Below are positions 37,428-46,433 of a DNA stretch of 64,000 nucleotides, piece by piece. The DNA is from Pseudomonas chlororaphis. GTDB lineage: Bacteria > Pseudomonadota > Gammaproteobacteria > Pseudomonadales > Pseudomonadaceae. The stretch lies in the NCBI RefSeq assembly GCF_003731765.1, contig NZ_MOAL01000001.1, positions 62,001-126,000 of the forward strand, given 5' to 3'. Under the pieces are notes generated by a model. The model had not been told where the DNA came from. It did not search any database and saw nothing but the letters and a program-made list of their open reading frames with translations. The stretch's first letter is position 1. Every line of letters starts with the position of its first letter. Both the position numbers and the translations under genes were made by a program.

Positions 37428-37687
37428 ATGTTTCTCTGAATAGACAGATCAATCCCCTAGCACAGTGGTCAGACATCGCCGGGCAGGCCTTCAATGTGCA
37501 CTTCGTCGGAAATATTTCCAATAACTTTTATCAGCACCTTTGTGCATGGATCAGCGGGGGTTCAATGCCAAATGTCGTGCCTGACGGTGGCTACCTAGAC
37601 TTACGTCCAATGGGCACCCTGCGCCGACCGGCCGACCATGGCGTTTGATCCGACCACAATAAATCCAAAAAGACTGCGGTAATCGTT

Positions 37688-39622
37688 ATGAGTAAAGCGG
37701 ATGCCTTCACCCAGGCCGGGAAGACCGCGGTGTTGCAGAACATCCACGGGACCATGCAGTTCCTACAGCGCTTCCCGCCTTTCAACCAAATGGAAAACGC
37801 CCACCTGGCGTACCTGGTAGAGCAATGCCAGCTGCGTTTCTATGGCCCCGGCGAGAGCATCATCAAGCCCGCCGACGGCCCGGTTGAACACTTCTACATC
37901 GTCAAGCAGGGCCGGGTGGTGGGCGAGCGCCCCCACAGTGCCAAGGGCGGTACCGAAACCACCTTCGAAATCACCACCGGCGAGTGCTTCCCCCTGGCGG
38001 CATTGCTGGGCGAGCGGGCCACCCGCACCGAACACTTGGCGGCCGAGGACACCTTCTGCCTGCAACTGAACAAGCTGGCCTTTATCAAGCTGTTCGCCCT
38101 CTCTGGGGAATTCCGCGACTTCGCCCTGCGCGGGGTCAGCAGCCTGCTGGACCAGGTCAACCAGCAAGTCCAGCAAAAGGCCGTGGAAACCCTCGGCACC
38201 CAGTACTCCCTGAACACCCGCCTCGGCGAGTTGGCCATGCGCCACCCAGTGACCTGCAACCCCTCCACGCCCCTGCGCGAAGCCGTGACCCTGATGCACG
38301 AGCAGCAGGTGGGCAGCATCGTGGTGGTGGATGACCACAAGGCGCCGATCGGCATCTTCACCCTGCGCGACCTGCGCCAAGTGGTGGCGGACGGCACCCA
38401 GGACTTCAACCAGCCCATCGAACGGCACATGACCCAAGCGCCGTTCTTCCTCAGCCCGGACCACAGCGCCTTCGATGCGGCGATCGCCATGACCCAGCGG
38501 CACATCGCCCACGTCTGCCTGGTCAAGGATCAGCGCCTGTGTGGCGTGGTTTCGGAGCGCGATCTGTTTTCCCTGCAACGTGTGGACCTGGTGCACCTGG
38601 CCCGGACCATTCGCCATGCGCCACGCATCGACAACCTGGTGGCCCTGCGCGGCGAGATTGGCCAACTGGTGGAGCGCATGCTGGCCCACGGTGCGTCCTC
38701 GACCCAGATCACCCACATCATCACCCTGCTCAACGACCACACCGTGTGCCGGGTGATCGAACTGACCCTGGCCGACAAGGGTGACCCCGGGGTGCCCTTC
38801 AGTTGGTTGTGCTTTGGCAGCGAAGGCCGCCGCGAGCAGACCCTGCACACCGACCAGGACAACGGCATCCTCTTCGACGCCCGGGACGCTGCCCATGCAG
38901 CCGAAATCCGCGGCAAGCTGCTGCCCCTGGCCCAGCAGATCAACCAGAGCCTGGCGCTGTGCGGCTTCACCCTGTGCAAGGGCAATATCATGGCCAGCAA
39001 CCCCGAGCTGTGCCTGTCTCGCGCCGAATGGGCCCGACGCTTTGCCGCCTTTATTCGCGAGGCCACCCCGGAAAACCTGTTGGGCTCGAGCATCTATTTC
39101 GACCTGCGGGTGGTCTGGGGCGACGAGCGCGGCGGTGAACAACTGCGCCAGGGCATCCTCGATCAGGTCGCCGACAACCGCTTGTTCCAACGCATGCTGG
39201 CCGAGAACGCCTTGCGTCAGCGCCCGCCGGTGGGGCGCTTCCGCGATTTCGTCCTGGAGAAGAAAAATGGCGGGAAAGCCACGCTGGACCTGAAGGTCCA
39301 GGGCCTGACCCCCTTCGTCGACGGCGCCCGGCTGCTGGCCCTGGCCAACGGCATCGGTGCCAACAACACCCTGGAGCGCCTGCGCCAACTGGTGGCCAAG
39401 GAAGTGATCGAGGCCCTGGACGGCGCGGCGTATGAAGAGGCTTACCACTTTATCCAGCAGACCCGCATGCAACAGCATCAGCGCCAGACGCGGGAGAACA
39501 TGCCGTACTCCAACCGCGTCGACCCGGACAGCCTCAACCACCTGGACCGGCGCATCCTGCGCGAATCCCTGCGCCAGGCCCAACGCCTGCAAAGCAGCCT
39601 GGCCCTGCGGTACCAGTTATGA
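37688..39622 (+). CDS. cNMP-binding / CBS / DUF294 nucleotidyltransferase-like protein
   Basis: The 644-residue cytoplasmic protein has, in order, a cyclic-nucleotide-binding fold (about 30-140; LRFYGPGESIIKPADGPVEH), a CBS pair (about 175-295; MHEQQVGSIVVVDDHKAPIG), a DUF294 nucleotidyltransferase domain (about 310-450; SWLCFGSEGRREQTLHTDQD) and a helical DUF294 C-terminal domain. The G-S-x-G-R and D-Q-D residues typical of the GlnD-like catalytic core are kept. This architecture is common in pseudomonads beside a DnaQ-like exonuclease and is thought to be a regulatory uridylyltransferase-like protein with unknown target. Its stop overlaps the next start by four bases. Confidence 0.88.
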   Translation: MSKADAFTQAGKTAVLQNIHGTMQFLQRFPPFNQMENAHLAYLVEQCQLRFYGPGESIIKPADGPVEHFYIVKQGRVVGERPHSAKGGTETTFEITTGECFPLAALLGERATRTEHLAAEDTFCLQLNKLAFIKLFALSGEFRDFALRGVSSLLDQVNQQVQQKAVETLGTQYSLNTRLGELAMRHPVTCNPSTPLREAVTLMHEQQVGSIVVVDDHKAPIGIFTLRDLRQVVADGTQDFNQPIERHMTQAPFFLSPDHSAFDAAIAMTQRHIAHVCLVKDQRLCGVVSERDLFSLQRVDLVHLARTIRHAPRIDNLVALRGEIGQLVERMLAHGASSTQITHIITLLNDHTVCRVIELTLADKGDPGVPFSWLCFGSEGRREQTLHTDQDNGILFDARDAAHAAEIRGKLLPLAQQINQSLALCGFTLCKGNIMASNPELCLSRAEWARRFAAFIREATPENLLGSSIYFDLRVVWGDERGGEQLRQGILDQVADNRLFQRMLAENALRQRPPVGRFRDFVLEKKNGGKATLDLKVQGLTPFVDGARLLALANGIGANNTLERLRQLVAKEVIEALDGAAYEEAYHFIQQTRMQQHQRQTRENMPYSNRVDPDSLNHLDRRILRESLRQAQRLQSSLALRYQL

Positions 39623-40326
39623 GCCTGTTTACCTGGCTGCGCCCCGCCGGCGCACTGCTGACCGCCGAGCAGCAACAGCGTCGCGAACACCTGCGTGACG
39701 CCGCGCCCCTGGGCGAGTGCAGCCTGCGCGAACAACGCTGGGTGGTGGTGGACGTGGAAACCACCGGCCTGAACCTCAATCGCGATCTGGTGCTGTCCAT
39801 CGGCGCGGTGGTGATTGAAGACGGCGCCATCGACTTCAGCCAGCAGTTCGAACGCACCTTGCAGCGCAACGGCCAAAAACTGAGCCCCAGCGTGCTGATC
39901 CACGGCCTGGGGCCCAGCGCCATCGCCGCCGGTTGCGACCCCGCCCAGGCCTTGCTGGACTTCATGGAGTTCGTCGGCGACAGCCCGTTGCTGGCCTTCC
40001 ACGCGCCCTTCGACCAACACATGCTCGGCCGGGCGCTCAAGGACAGCCTGGGCTATCGCTTGCAGCACCCCTTCCTCGACGTCGCCGACATGGCGCCGCT
40101 GCTCTGCCCCCAGGCGAACATTCGCGAAGCCGGCCTGGATGACTGGATCGGCTGGTTCAAACTGCAGGTGGGCGAGCGCCATCACGCCGCTGCTGACGCC
40201 CTGGCCACCGCAGAACTGGCGCTGATTCTGTTCAGCCGCGCCCGCCAGCAGCAGATCCACAGCCCGCTGAACCTGCAACAGCGCCTCAGCCAGTGGAAAC
40301 GCCGCCAACACGCCCCCACGTTCTAA
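39619..40326 (+). CDS. DnaQ-like 3'-5' exonuclease
   Basis: The 235-residue protein has a DEDDh exonuclease domain: ExoI VVVDVETTGLNLNRDLVLSI, ExoII with LLAFHAPFDQHMLGRAL, and ExoIII HHAAADALATAELAL with the general-base His and final Asp. It resembles the proofreading subunit of Pol III but is encoded outside any replication operon. Translational coupling (ATGA) with the CBS/DUF294 protein links it to that system, where the pair recurs across pseudomonads. Nucleic acid target unknown. Confidence 0.9.
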   Translation: MSLFTWLRPAGALLTAEQQQRREHLRDAAPLGECSLREQRWVVVDVETTGLNLNRDLVLSIGAVVIEDGAIDFSQQFERTLQRNGQKLSPSVLIHGLGPSAIAAGCDPAQALLDFMEFVGDSPLLAFHAPFDQHMLGRALKDSLGYRLQHPFLDVADMAPLLCPQANIREAGLDDWIGWFKLQVGERHHAAADALATAELALILFSRARQQQIHSPLNLQQRLSQWKRRQHAPTF

Positions 40327-40396
40327 CCCCGAACGCCGCGCCGCCTGGGCAACCGACCAGCGTCAATTGCGCGGCTGTTTCGCCTCTGCCACAATC

Positions 40397-40414
40397 GCGA
40401 ATAATTCTCGTTAG
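40397..40414 (+). promoter_or_regulatory. Fur box-like sequence upstream of the FecI-type sigma gene
   Basis: GCGAATAATTCTCGTTAG resembles the hexamer-array Fur boxes that precede iron-starvation sigma genes in Pseudomonas (AATAATTCTCATT type). It is about 30 bases before the sigma gene start, where Fur would block transcription in iron-replete cells. Confidence 0.55.
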
Positions 40415-40441
40415 TTTCAACTTCCTCATTGGTGATACCCG

Positions 40442-40960
40442 TTGCCGTCAGCCCAAAGCCCACACAACGAACTGGTTGGTGCGTTGTATCGCGACCATCG
40501 TGGTTGGCTATTGGCCTGGCTGCGCCGCAACATGGCGTGCCCGCAACGGGCCGAAGACCTGAGCCAGGACACTTTCGTGCGCTTGCTGAACCGCGAGCAG
40601 GCACCCAGCCCGCGCGAGCCGCGGGCGTTTTTGCTGGCCATCGCCAAGGGCTTGTTGTTCGACCACTTCCGCCGCGCCGCCCTGGAGCAGGCCTACCTCA
40701 ATGAACTGCTGCTAATTCCCGAGCACCAGCATCCGTCGCCGGAAGAGCAGCAACTGATCCTCGAAGACCTCAAGGCCATCGACCGCCTGCTGGGCAAGCT
40801 CTCGAGCAAAGCCCGGGCGGCCTTCCTGTACAACCGTCTGGACGGCCTGAGCCACGCCGAAATCGCCGAGCGCCTGGGCGTCTCGGTGCCCCGGGTGCGC
40901 CAGTACCTGGCCCAGGGCATCCGCCAGTGCTACATCGCCCTGTACGGCGAGCCGCTATGA
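40442..40960 (+). CDS. fiuI: FecI-type ECF sigma factor for a ferric-siderophore receptor
   Basis: The 172-residue ECF sigma factor has region 2 (RDHRGWLLAWLRRNMACPQR, then AEDLSQDTFVRLLNRE) and region 4 (KLSSKARAAFLYNRLDGLSH, then AEIAERLGVSVPRVRQYLAQ). It would direct transcription of the downstream TonB receptor when ferri-siderophore is sensed. Start is uncertain: TTG 40442 gives the normal size and no better ATG or GTG is in frame nearby. The name fiuI is used because the trio next to a GST and the cre genes matches P. aeruginosa PA0470-PA0472. Confidence 0.85.
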   Translation: MPSAQSPHNELVGALYRDHRGWLLAWLRRNMACPQRAEDLSQDTFVRLLNREQAPSPREPRAFLLAIAKGLLFDHFRRAALEQAYLNELLLIPEHQHPSPEEQQLILEDLKAIDRLLGKLSSKARAAFLYNRLDGLSHAEIAERLGVSVPRVRQYLAQGIRQCYIALYGEPL

Positions 40961-41937
40961 AGCCCATCAGTTCCAAGCCGGTGTCGGCCCGGGTGCTGGA
41001 CGCGGCAATAGCCTGGCAACTGTCCCTGGATTCCGGCGACGGCAGCAGCGTGGAGCGCGAAGAGTTCGCCAAGTGGCACGCTGCCGATGAGGAACACGCC
41101 CGCGCCTGGCGCCAATTGGGCATGCTCGACCAGCGTTTCAGCGTGGCTTCGGGGCCGGCCCGCGCCGCACTGCTGCAATCGCGCGAAGGCATTCGCCGCC
41201 AAGTGCGCAAGCTCGGCAGCGGCCTGGCCAGCGTGGTCGTGGTGCTCGGGCTGGCGCTGATGGTCGGCGACCGCTACCTGCCACTGGATTACTGGCTGGC
41301 CGACCAGCGCACCGCCACCGGCGAGCAACGCACCCTGCGCCTGAGCGACGGCACCGTGGTCAACCTCAACACCCACAGTGCCCTGGATGTGCGCTTCGAT
41401 GACAAACAGCGACGCATCGTGCTCCAGGAGGGGGAAATCCTCATCGAGACCGGGCACAACGATGCGCGGCCATTTATCGTCGAAACCCGCGAAGGACGGA
41501 TGCGCGCCCTGGGCACGCGATTCCTGGTCAAACGCGAAGACCAGGGCACCCGCCTCAGCGTGATCAAATCCGCTGTCGCCGCGCAGCCGCACACCCCGGC
41601 ACAGGAACAGATCGTCAAGGAAGGCCAGCAGGTGCTGATTCACAGCGACGGCCTGGGCCCGCTATTGGCCCTCAACGCCGACGCCGACGCCTGGACCCGC
41701 GGCATGCTGGTGGTGGACAACGCCCGCCTCGGCGACCTGATCCAGGAACTGGGCCGCTACCGCCGCGGCTACCTGGGCGTGGCCCCGGAAATCGCCGACC
41801 TGCGTATCACCGGCAGCTTCCCGCTGCACGACACCGACCTGGCCTTGAGCGCGCTGCTGCCGACCTTGCCAGTGCGCCTGGAACAGCACACGCCGTGGTG
41901 GGTCACCGTGCAGGCCAAGGCCCCCGCCCAGCCCTGA
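40957..41937 (+). CDS. fiuR: FecR-type transmembrane anti-sigma factor
   Basis: The 326-residue protein has an N-terminal cytoplasmic DUF4880 segment (LDAAIAWQLSLDSGDGSSVE, WHAADEEHARAWRQLGML), a single transmembrane helix at about 88-105 (ASVVVVLGLALMVG) and a periplasmic FecR domain (TATGEQRTLRLSDGTVVNLN; TREGRMRALGTRFLVKRED). It holds the sigma factor inactive until the ligand-loaded receptor signals. The start MKPISSK overlaps the sigma stop (ATGA). An upstream in-frame start is not supported. Confidence 0.9.
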   Translation: MKPISSKPVSARVLDAAIAWQLSLDSGDGSSVEREEFAKWHAADEEHARAWRQLGMLDQRFSVASGPARAALLQSREGIRRQVRKLGSGLASVVVVLGLALMVGDRYLPLDYWLADQRTATGEQRTLRLSDGTVVNLNTHSALDVRFDDKQRRIVLQEGEILIETGHNDARPFIVETREGRMRALGTRFLVKREDQGTRLSVIKSAVAAQPHTPAQEQIVKEGQQVLIHSDGLGPLLALNADADAWTRGMLVVDNARLGDLIQELGRYRRGYLGVAPEIADLRITGSFPLHDTDLALSALLPTLPVRLEQHTPWWVTVQAKAPAQP

Positions 41938-42012
41938 ATGCATCGCCCAGCCGGCGCCTCTCGCAGACGCTGGCAGGGCGCCGGGCTCGGCAGATACAAC
42001 CCGCCAGCGGGC

Positions 42013-42032
42013 TGATAAAAATTATTTTCATT
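42013..42032 (+). promoter_or_regulatory. Fur box-like sequence upstream of the TonB receptor
   Basis: GATAAAAATTATTTTCATTC is an AT-rich match to the 19-base Fur consensus in an otherwise GC-rich region, 72 bases before the receptor start. The receptor may therefore be under both Fur and its own sigma factor. Confidence 0.5.
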
Positions 42033-42104
42033 CAGCCCTATCACTTTCTCGATCTCGTACGGCATGGAGGCAATTGCGAAACATTTCCATTCAGGAGCCG
42101 CCGT

Positions 42105-44543
42105 ATGTCCCGCCCGCTTGACACCCTGCTGCGCCCCAGCCTGCTGGCCGTAGCCATTGCCCTGTGCGCCCCCTTGGCCAGTTCCCCGCTGCTGGCGGCC
42201 GAGCAGGCTTCCAGCGTGCGCGCCTACAACCTGCCGGCGGCGCCCCTGGCCAGCACCCTCAACCGTATCGCCAGCCAGGCCGGCGTGGCCCTGAGCCTCA
42301 ACCCGTCCCTCGCGGCCGGCAAGACCTCGGCCCCGGTCAACGGCCAGTTCGACGCCATCGGCGCCCTGCACGAAGCCCTGCGCGGCTCGGGTCTGCAACT
42401 GGAACAAGGCAGCGCCGGCACCTACACCCTGGCGCCGATCCCGGAGGGCGTGATGGCCCTGCCAGAAACCAGCATCACCGGGCAACAGGCGTTCGAAAGC
42501 GCCTGGGGACCGGCGGATGGCTACCTCGCCACCCGCACCGCCGCCGGGACCAAGACCGATACGCCCATCGCCGAACTGCCACGCTCGGTCTCGGTCATCA
42601 CCCGCGAACAAATGGACGATCGCCCGGTGCTCAGCCTCAACGACGCACTGCGCTACACCGCCGGTGTGCAAAGCAGTGGCTACGGCTCCGACTCGCGCAA
42701 CGACTGGTTGCTGGTACGAGGCTTCGTGCCGACGCAATTCCTAGATGGCTTGCCATTGCCCCGAGGCACTTACGTCACACCGAAGATCGAGCCCTGGAAC
42801 CTTGAACGCATCGCGGTACTGCGCGGTCCGGCCTCTTCGGTTTATGGCCAGACCCCGCCAGGCGGCCTGCTGGACATGGTCAGCCGCCGCCCCCAGGAAC
42901 AAAGCAGCCATGAAATCGAAGTCCAGGCCGGCAGCAACGAACACAAGCAGATCAACTTCGACAGCACCGGCAAGATCGATGATGAAGGCCAGTTCCTGTA
43001 CCGCGTCAGCGGCACCGTGCGCGACAGCAATGCGCCGGTGGACCACATCCCGGACAAGCGCTACAACATCGCTCCCAGCCTGACCTGGAACATCAACGAC
43101 GACACCAAGCTGACGTTTCTCTCGCAGTACACCCGCGACGATACCGGCATCACCGGGCAGTTCCTGCCGCTGCAAGGCACCAAACTGAGCAGCCCGGCCG
43201 GCAAGATCTCCCATCACAAAAATCTCGGCGATCCGGATTGGGAGTTCTACGATCGGACCTACTACTCCCTGGGCTACGCCTTCGAAACCCGCCTGAACGA
43301 CACCTGGCAGTTCCACCAGAACCTGCGCTACACCAAGAACGAACTGAACTTCCAGGGCATCACCGCCGGTGGTCAAATCTGGCCGGCAGGTCCTGATCAG
43401 GCCGTCAGCGCCGACGGCACCGTGCAACGTACCGCCGGCAAGGTCGACGAAAACATTGGCCAGATCGCTGTCGACAACAACTTCCAGGCCGACTTCCAGA
43501 CCGGCGCAGTGAGCCATACCGTGCTGCTGGGCCTGGACCACCAGCGCTCCGACAATGACTCTCGCTGGCTCTGGGGCTCGGCCGGGGTACCGGCCAGCAA
43601 CATCAACAACCCGGTGTATGGCCAGGACTTCTCCAAGGTCCAGTACTTCACCATGTACGACTACAACCAGAAAATTCAGCAAACCGGGCTCTATGCCCAG
43701 GATCAGATGTCCCTGGACAACTGGCGCCTGACCCTCGGCGGTCGTGAAGACTGGGTGCATGCTGCCACCACCTTCCACAACTTGCAGGACGCCACCAGCA
43801 CCCAGCGCAACAAGCAGTTCAGTGGCAACGCCGCCCTGAGCTATGTCTTTGACAGTGGCGTAACGCCCTACCTCTCCTACGCGGAGTCCTTCCAACCCAC
43901 CAATGGCGCCCCCACCAACAAGCTCGATGCCTTCAAACCCACCACCGGGCAACAGTACGAAGTGGGGGTCAAGTACCAGCCACCTGGCAGCAAAACCCTG
44001 CTCAGCGCAGCAGTGTTCGACCTGACCCAGGAAAACATGTCGGTCACCGAAGCCAACATCACCCGTCAAGTGGGTGAGGTCCGCGTACGCGGCCTGGAAC
44101 TGGAAGCCACTGCGGACGTGACCAACAACCTCAAGCTGGTGAGTTCCTACACCTACAACGACAGCGAGATTGTCAAAGGCACCGCTGCCGAGAAAGGCAA
44201 GCGCATGGCCCAGGTACCGCGCAACCAGGCCACCACCTGGGCCGACTACACCTGGCACGAGGGGGCACTGGACGGTTTTGGTGTGGGTGCGGGCGTACGC
44301 TACGTCGGCGACACCTACGGCAACACCACCAACACCGACTGGGGGCATGTGGGCTCCTACACCGTGTATGACGCCTCGGCGCATTACGACCTGGGTCGCG
44401 TGAACAGCACGCTCAAAGGCGTCACGGTGGCACTGGATGCGAAGAACATCTTCAACAAGGATTACCTCTCCACCTGCGACGGCTTTTACTGCTACTACGG
44501 CGATCAGCGCAACGTTGTCGCCAGCGTCAAATACAAATTCTAA
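42105..44543 (+). CDS. fiuA: TonB-dependent ferri-siderophore receptor with STN signalling domain
   Basis: A signal peptide (LLAVAIALCAPLASSPLLAA, about residues 11-31) is followed by a secretin/TonB N-terminal (STN) domain (RAYNLPAAPLASTLNRIASQ, residues about 36-110), a plug (ELPRSVSVITREQMDDRPVL; LRGPASSVYGQTPPGGLLDM) and a 22-strand barrel ending in F (VKYKF). STN domains are found only in receptors that signal to FecR-type proteins, matching the two genes upstream. The 812-residue size and barrel motifs fit hydroxamate (ferrichrome/ferrioxamine) receptors such as FiuA. Ligand assignment rests on synteny. ATG 42105 follows CAGGAG. Confidence 0.9.
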   Translation: MSRPLDTLLRPSLLAVAIALCAPLASSPLLAAEQASSVRAYNLPAAPLASTLNRIASQAGVALSLNPSLAAGKTSAPVNGQFDAIGALHEALRGSGLQLEQGSAGTYTLAPIPEGVMALPETSITGQQAFESAWGPADGYLATRTAAGTKTDTPIAELPRSVSVITREQMDDRPVLSLNDALRYTAGVQSSGYGSDSRNDWLLVRGFVPTQFLDGLPLPRGTYVTPKIEPWNLERIAVLRGPASSVYGQTPPGGLLDMVSRRPQEQSSHEIEVQAGSNEHKQINFDSTGKIDDEGQFLYRVSGTVRDSNAPVDHIPDKRYNIAPSLTWNINDDTKLTFLSQYTRDDTGITGQFLPLQGTKLSSPAGKISHHKNLGDPDWEFYDRTYYSLGYAFETRLNDTWQFHQNLRYTKNELNFQGITAGGQIWPAGPDQAVSADGTVQRTAGKVDENIGQIAVDNNFQADFQTGAVSHTVLLGLDHQRSDNDSRWLWGSAGVPASNINNPVYGQDFSKVQYFTMYDYNQKIQQTGLYAQDQMSLDNWRLTLGGREDWVHAATTFHNLQDATSTQRNKQFSGNAALSYVFDSGVTPYLSYAESFQPTNGAPTNKLDAFKPTTGQQYEVGVKYQPPGSKTLLSAAVFDLTQENMSVTEANITRQVGEVRVRGLELEATADVTNNLKLVSSYTYNDSEIVKGTAAEKGKRMAQVPRNQATTWADYTWHEGALDGFGVGAGVRYVGDTYGNTTNTDWGHVGSYTVYDASAHYDLGRVNSTLKGVTVALDAKNIFNKDYLSTCDGFYCYYGDQRNVVASVKYKF

Positions 44544-44559
44544 GAAGGGATAACCCTCG

Positions 44560-44590
44560 CCAAAGGGCCGCCTCAAACGCGGCCCTTTGG
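44560..44590 (+). terminator. Hairpin between the receptor and the PepSY gene
   Basis: CCAAAGGGCCGC and GCGGCCCTTTGG pair perfectly (12 base pairs, seven-base loop), 16 bases after the receptor stop. The next gene's TTTGGAG ribosome site begins immediately after the stem and no T run follows. It may act as a processing or partial termination point inside the operon. Confidence 0.55.
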
Positions 44591-44604
44591 CCTTTGGAGC
44601 CGTG

Positions 44605-45729
44605 ATGAAAAGCACCACCATCCGTCGCTGGTCCCTGGTCCACACCTGGAGCAGCCTGATCTGTACGGTCTTTCTGTTGATGCTGGCCCTGACCGGCCTG
44701 CCGCTGATTTTCCACCATGAAATCGACCACCTGCTGGGCGATGCCGCCGAGCTCAAGGTGCTGCCCGCCGACACCCCGCACCTGGACCTGCAACAGCTGG
44801 TGCGCGCCGCCGAGGCCCATCGTCCGGGCGAGGTCATGCAGTACTTCGGCTGGGACGCAGACGAGCCCAACGGCGTGGTGGCGATCATGGCCAAGACCGC
44901 CGGCACCGAGCCCAATTCGTCCCACACCTTCATGCTCGACGCCCGCACCGGCGAGGCCGTGGCCATGCCCTCGGCCAATGGCGGGCTGATGATGGTCATG
45001 CTGCGCCTGCACGTGGACCTGTTCGCTGGGTTGCCGGGCAAGCTGCTGCTGGCCTTCATGGGGCTGCTGTTTGTACTGGCGATTGTCTCCGGCACGGTGC
45101 TCTACCTGCCGTTTATGCGCCGCCTGGATTTCGCCACCGTGCGCCGGGACAAATCCACCCGCCTGCGCTGGCTCGACCTACACAACCTGATCGGCGTGGT
45201 GACCCTGACTTGGGCCCTGGTGGTGGGCGTGACCGGGGTCGTCAGCGCCTGCGCCGACCTGCTGATCGCTGCCTGGCGCAACGATGCCCTCAGCGCCATG
45301 ATCGCGCCCTACCAGGATGCCCCGCCCCTGACCCGACTGGCCCCTGCCAGCCGCCTACTGGAAATTGCCGAAGCGACGACGCCCGGCATGCAGGCCGACT
45401 TTATTGCCTTCCCCGGCACGCGCTTTTCCAGCGAGCACCACTACGCGGTGTTCATGAAAGGCAGCACCCACCTGACGTCACACCTGCTGACCCCGGTGCT
45501 GATCGACGCCAGCACCCTGGAGGTCACCGCCGTGGCCGAGCGCCCTTGGTACATGGACGCCATGGGCCTGTCCCAGCCCCTGCACTTTGGCGACTACGGC
45601 GGCCTGCCGATGCAGGTGCTGTGGGCGGCGCTGGATGTGTTGACCATCATCGTCCTGGGCAGCGGCCTGTACCTGTGGGTCGTCCGCCGGCGTGGGGCCA
45701 AACCGGCCGCAGCGCAGGTGCTGCCATGA
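44605..45729 (+). CDS. PepSY-associated transmembrane protein (iron-uptake linked)
   Basis: The 374-residue inner-membrane protein has four long hydrophobic segments (LICTVFLLMLALTGLPLIF; LLLAFMGLLFVLAIVSGTVL; VVTLTWALVVGVTGVVSACA; VLWAALDVLTIIVLGSGLYL) with conserved His residues in the N-terminal RRWSLVHTWSSL and IFHHEIDHLL, the PepSY_TM pattern. Such proteins follow siderophore receptors and some (FoxB type) reduce ferric siderophores in the periplasm or membrane. That role is inferred from context. ATG 44605 with TTGGAG is chosen over an upstream TTG. Confidence 0.85.
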   Translation: MKSTTIRRWSLVHTWSSLICTVFLLMLALTGLPLIFHHEIDHLLGDAAELKVLPADTPHLDLQQLVRAAEAHRPGEVMQYFGWDADEPNGVVAIMAKTAGTEPNSSHTFMLDARTGEAVAMPSANGGLMMVMLRLHVDLFAGLPGKLLLAFMGLLFVLAIVSGTVLYLPFMRRLDFATVRRDKSTRLRWLDLHNLIGVVTLTWALVVGVTGVVSACADLLIAAWRNDALSAMIAPYQDAPPLTRLAPASRLLEIAEATTPGMQADFIAFPGTRFSSEHHYAVFMKGSTHLTSHLLTPVLIDASTLEVTAVAERPWYMDAMGLSQPLHFGDYGGLPMQVLWAALDVLTIIVLGSGLYLWVVRRRGAKPAAAQVLP

Positions 45730-45914
45730 AGCCCCGGGCCTCGAATTTCTGGAAGGTCTTCGGCACCCCGGCCTGGTTGGCGTTGCTCACCGCAGCCGGG
45801 TTGTTTGCCGCCCTGCTAGGGGACGGGATCTGGGACAGCCTGAGCTGGATCGGCCTCGGGCTGCCGACCCTGATCGCCTTGCGCGGGCTACTCAGCGGTT
45901 ACCGGGGACGCTAG
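45726..45914 (+). CDS. Small two-helix membrane protein in the receptor operon
   Basis: The 62-residue product starts MKPRASNFWKVFGTP and has two hydrophobic helices (AWLALLTAAGLFAALLG and WIGLGLPTLIALRGLL) ending GYRGR. Its start overlaps the PepSY stop (ATGA), so it is translationally coupled and probably a small partner of the PepSY protein. Small proteins of this type often follow PepSY genes in proteobacteria. Function not known. The last 23 bases overlap a convergent gene. Confidence 0.75.
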   Translation: MKPRASNFWKVFGTPAWLALLTAAGLFAALLGDGIWDSLSWIGLGLPTLIALRGLLSGYRGR

Positions 45915-46314
45915 CGCAACGTCGGGGAAAGCGCAGCAGCATATGAAATGACAGCCCCAGGCCCAGCAGGATGGCCGGGGCGAACCTGAGGTTCTCCAGC
46001 ACCGCGCCGGCGGCGATCAACACGCCAACGCCGACCAACAACAGCAATGGCAGGTAACTCAGCGCCAACCCCCAATGCAGGCCACGGCTCACCCCATGGC
46101 GGGCACGCAGCCATAACGCCAGGGCCCCGGCCGCCAACACCAGCCACGCCAGAGGCAGCCAGGTACGGGCCAGCCAGGTGAACACCATCAGGTACTCCGG
46201 CGTACCCTCGCCATGACGCCGCCATTCCACTTGCAACGCCAGATACACCGCAGCACTGCCCAAGGCCAGCAAGACCTGGGTGACCCACACATGTTGCATA
46301 TAACGCCTGCGCAT
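45892..46314 (-). CDS. Hypothetical membrane protein, four helices
   Basis: The 140-residue protein has four predicted helices (VTQVLLALGSAAVYLALQV; WLPLAWLVLAAGALALWL; ALSYLPLLLLVGVGVLIAA; FAPAILLGLGLSFHMLL) separated by short charged loops. No family recognised. It converges on and overlaps the small PepSY-operon gene by 23 bases and diverges from the GST gene. Being a clean all-helical membrane protein on its own strand supports it as real rather than a shadow frame. Confidence 0.6.
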   Translation of the reverse strand: MRRRYMQHVWVTQVLLALGSAAVYLALQVEWRRHGEGTPEYLMVFTWLARTWLPLAWLVLAAGALALWLRARHGVSRGLHWGLALSYLPLLLLVGVGVLIAAGAVLENLRFAPAILLGLGLSFHMLLRFPRRCASVPGNR

Positions 46315-46433
46315 CCTGCTCTCCTTGAAGCCTCGTTGAGGGGCGGCAGCAGGATACTGAATCCGCCGCTGTGGCGTCGGCCCGGCTCTGGGATAAGATC
46401 CCCGGGTGCCCCCGCCCCCTTCGAGGAATGTCC

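Noticed and set aside
42741..45095. Long minus-strand frame opposite the TonB receptor and PepSY gene
   Set aside because: It covers two well-supported genes on the other strand, crosses the hairpin between them, and has no recognisable domain.
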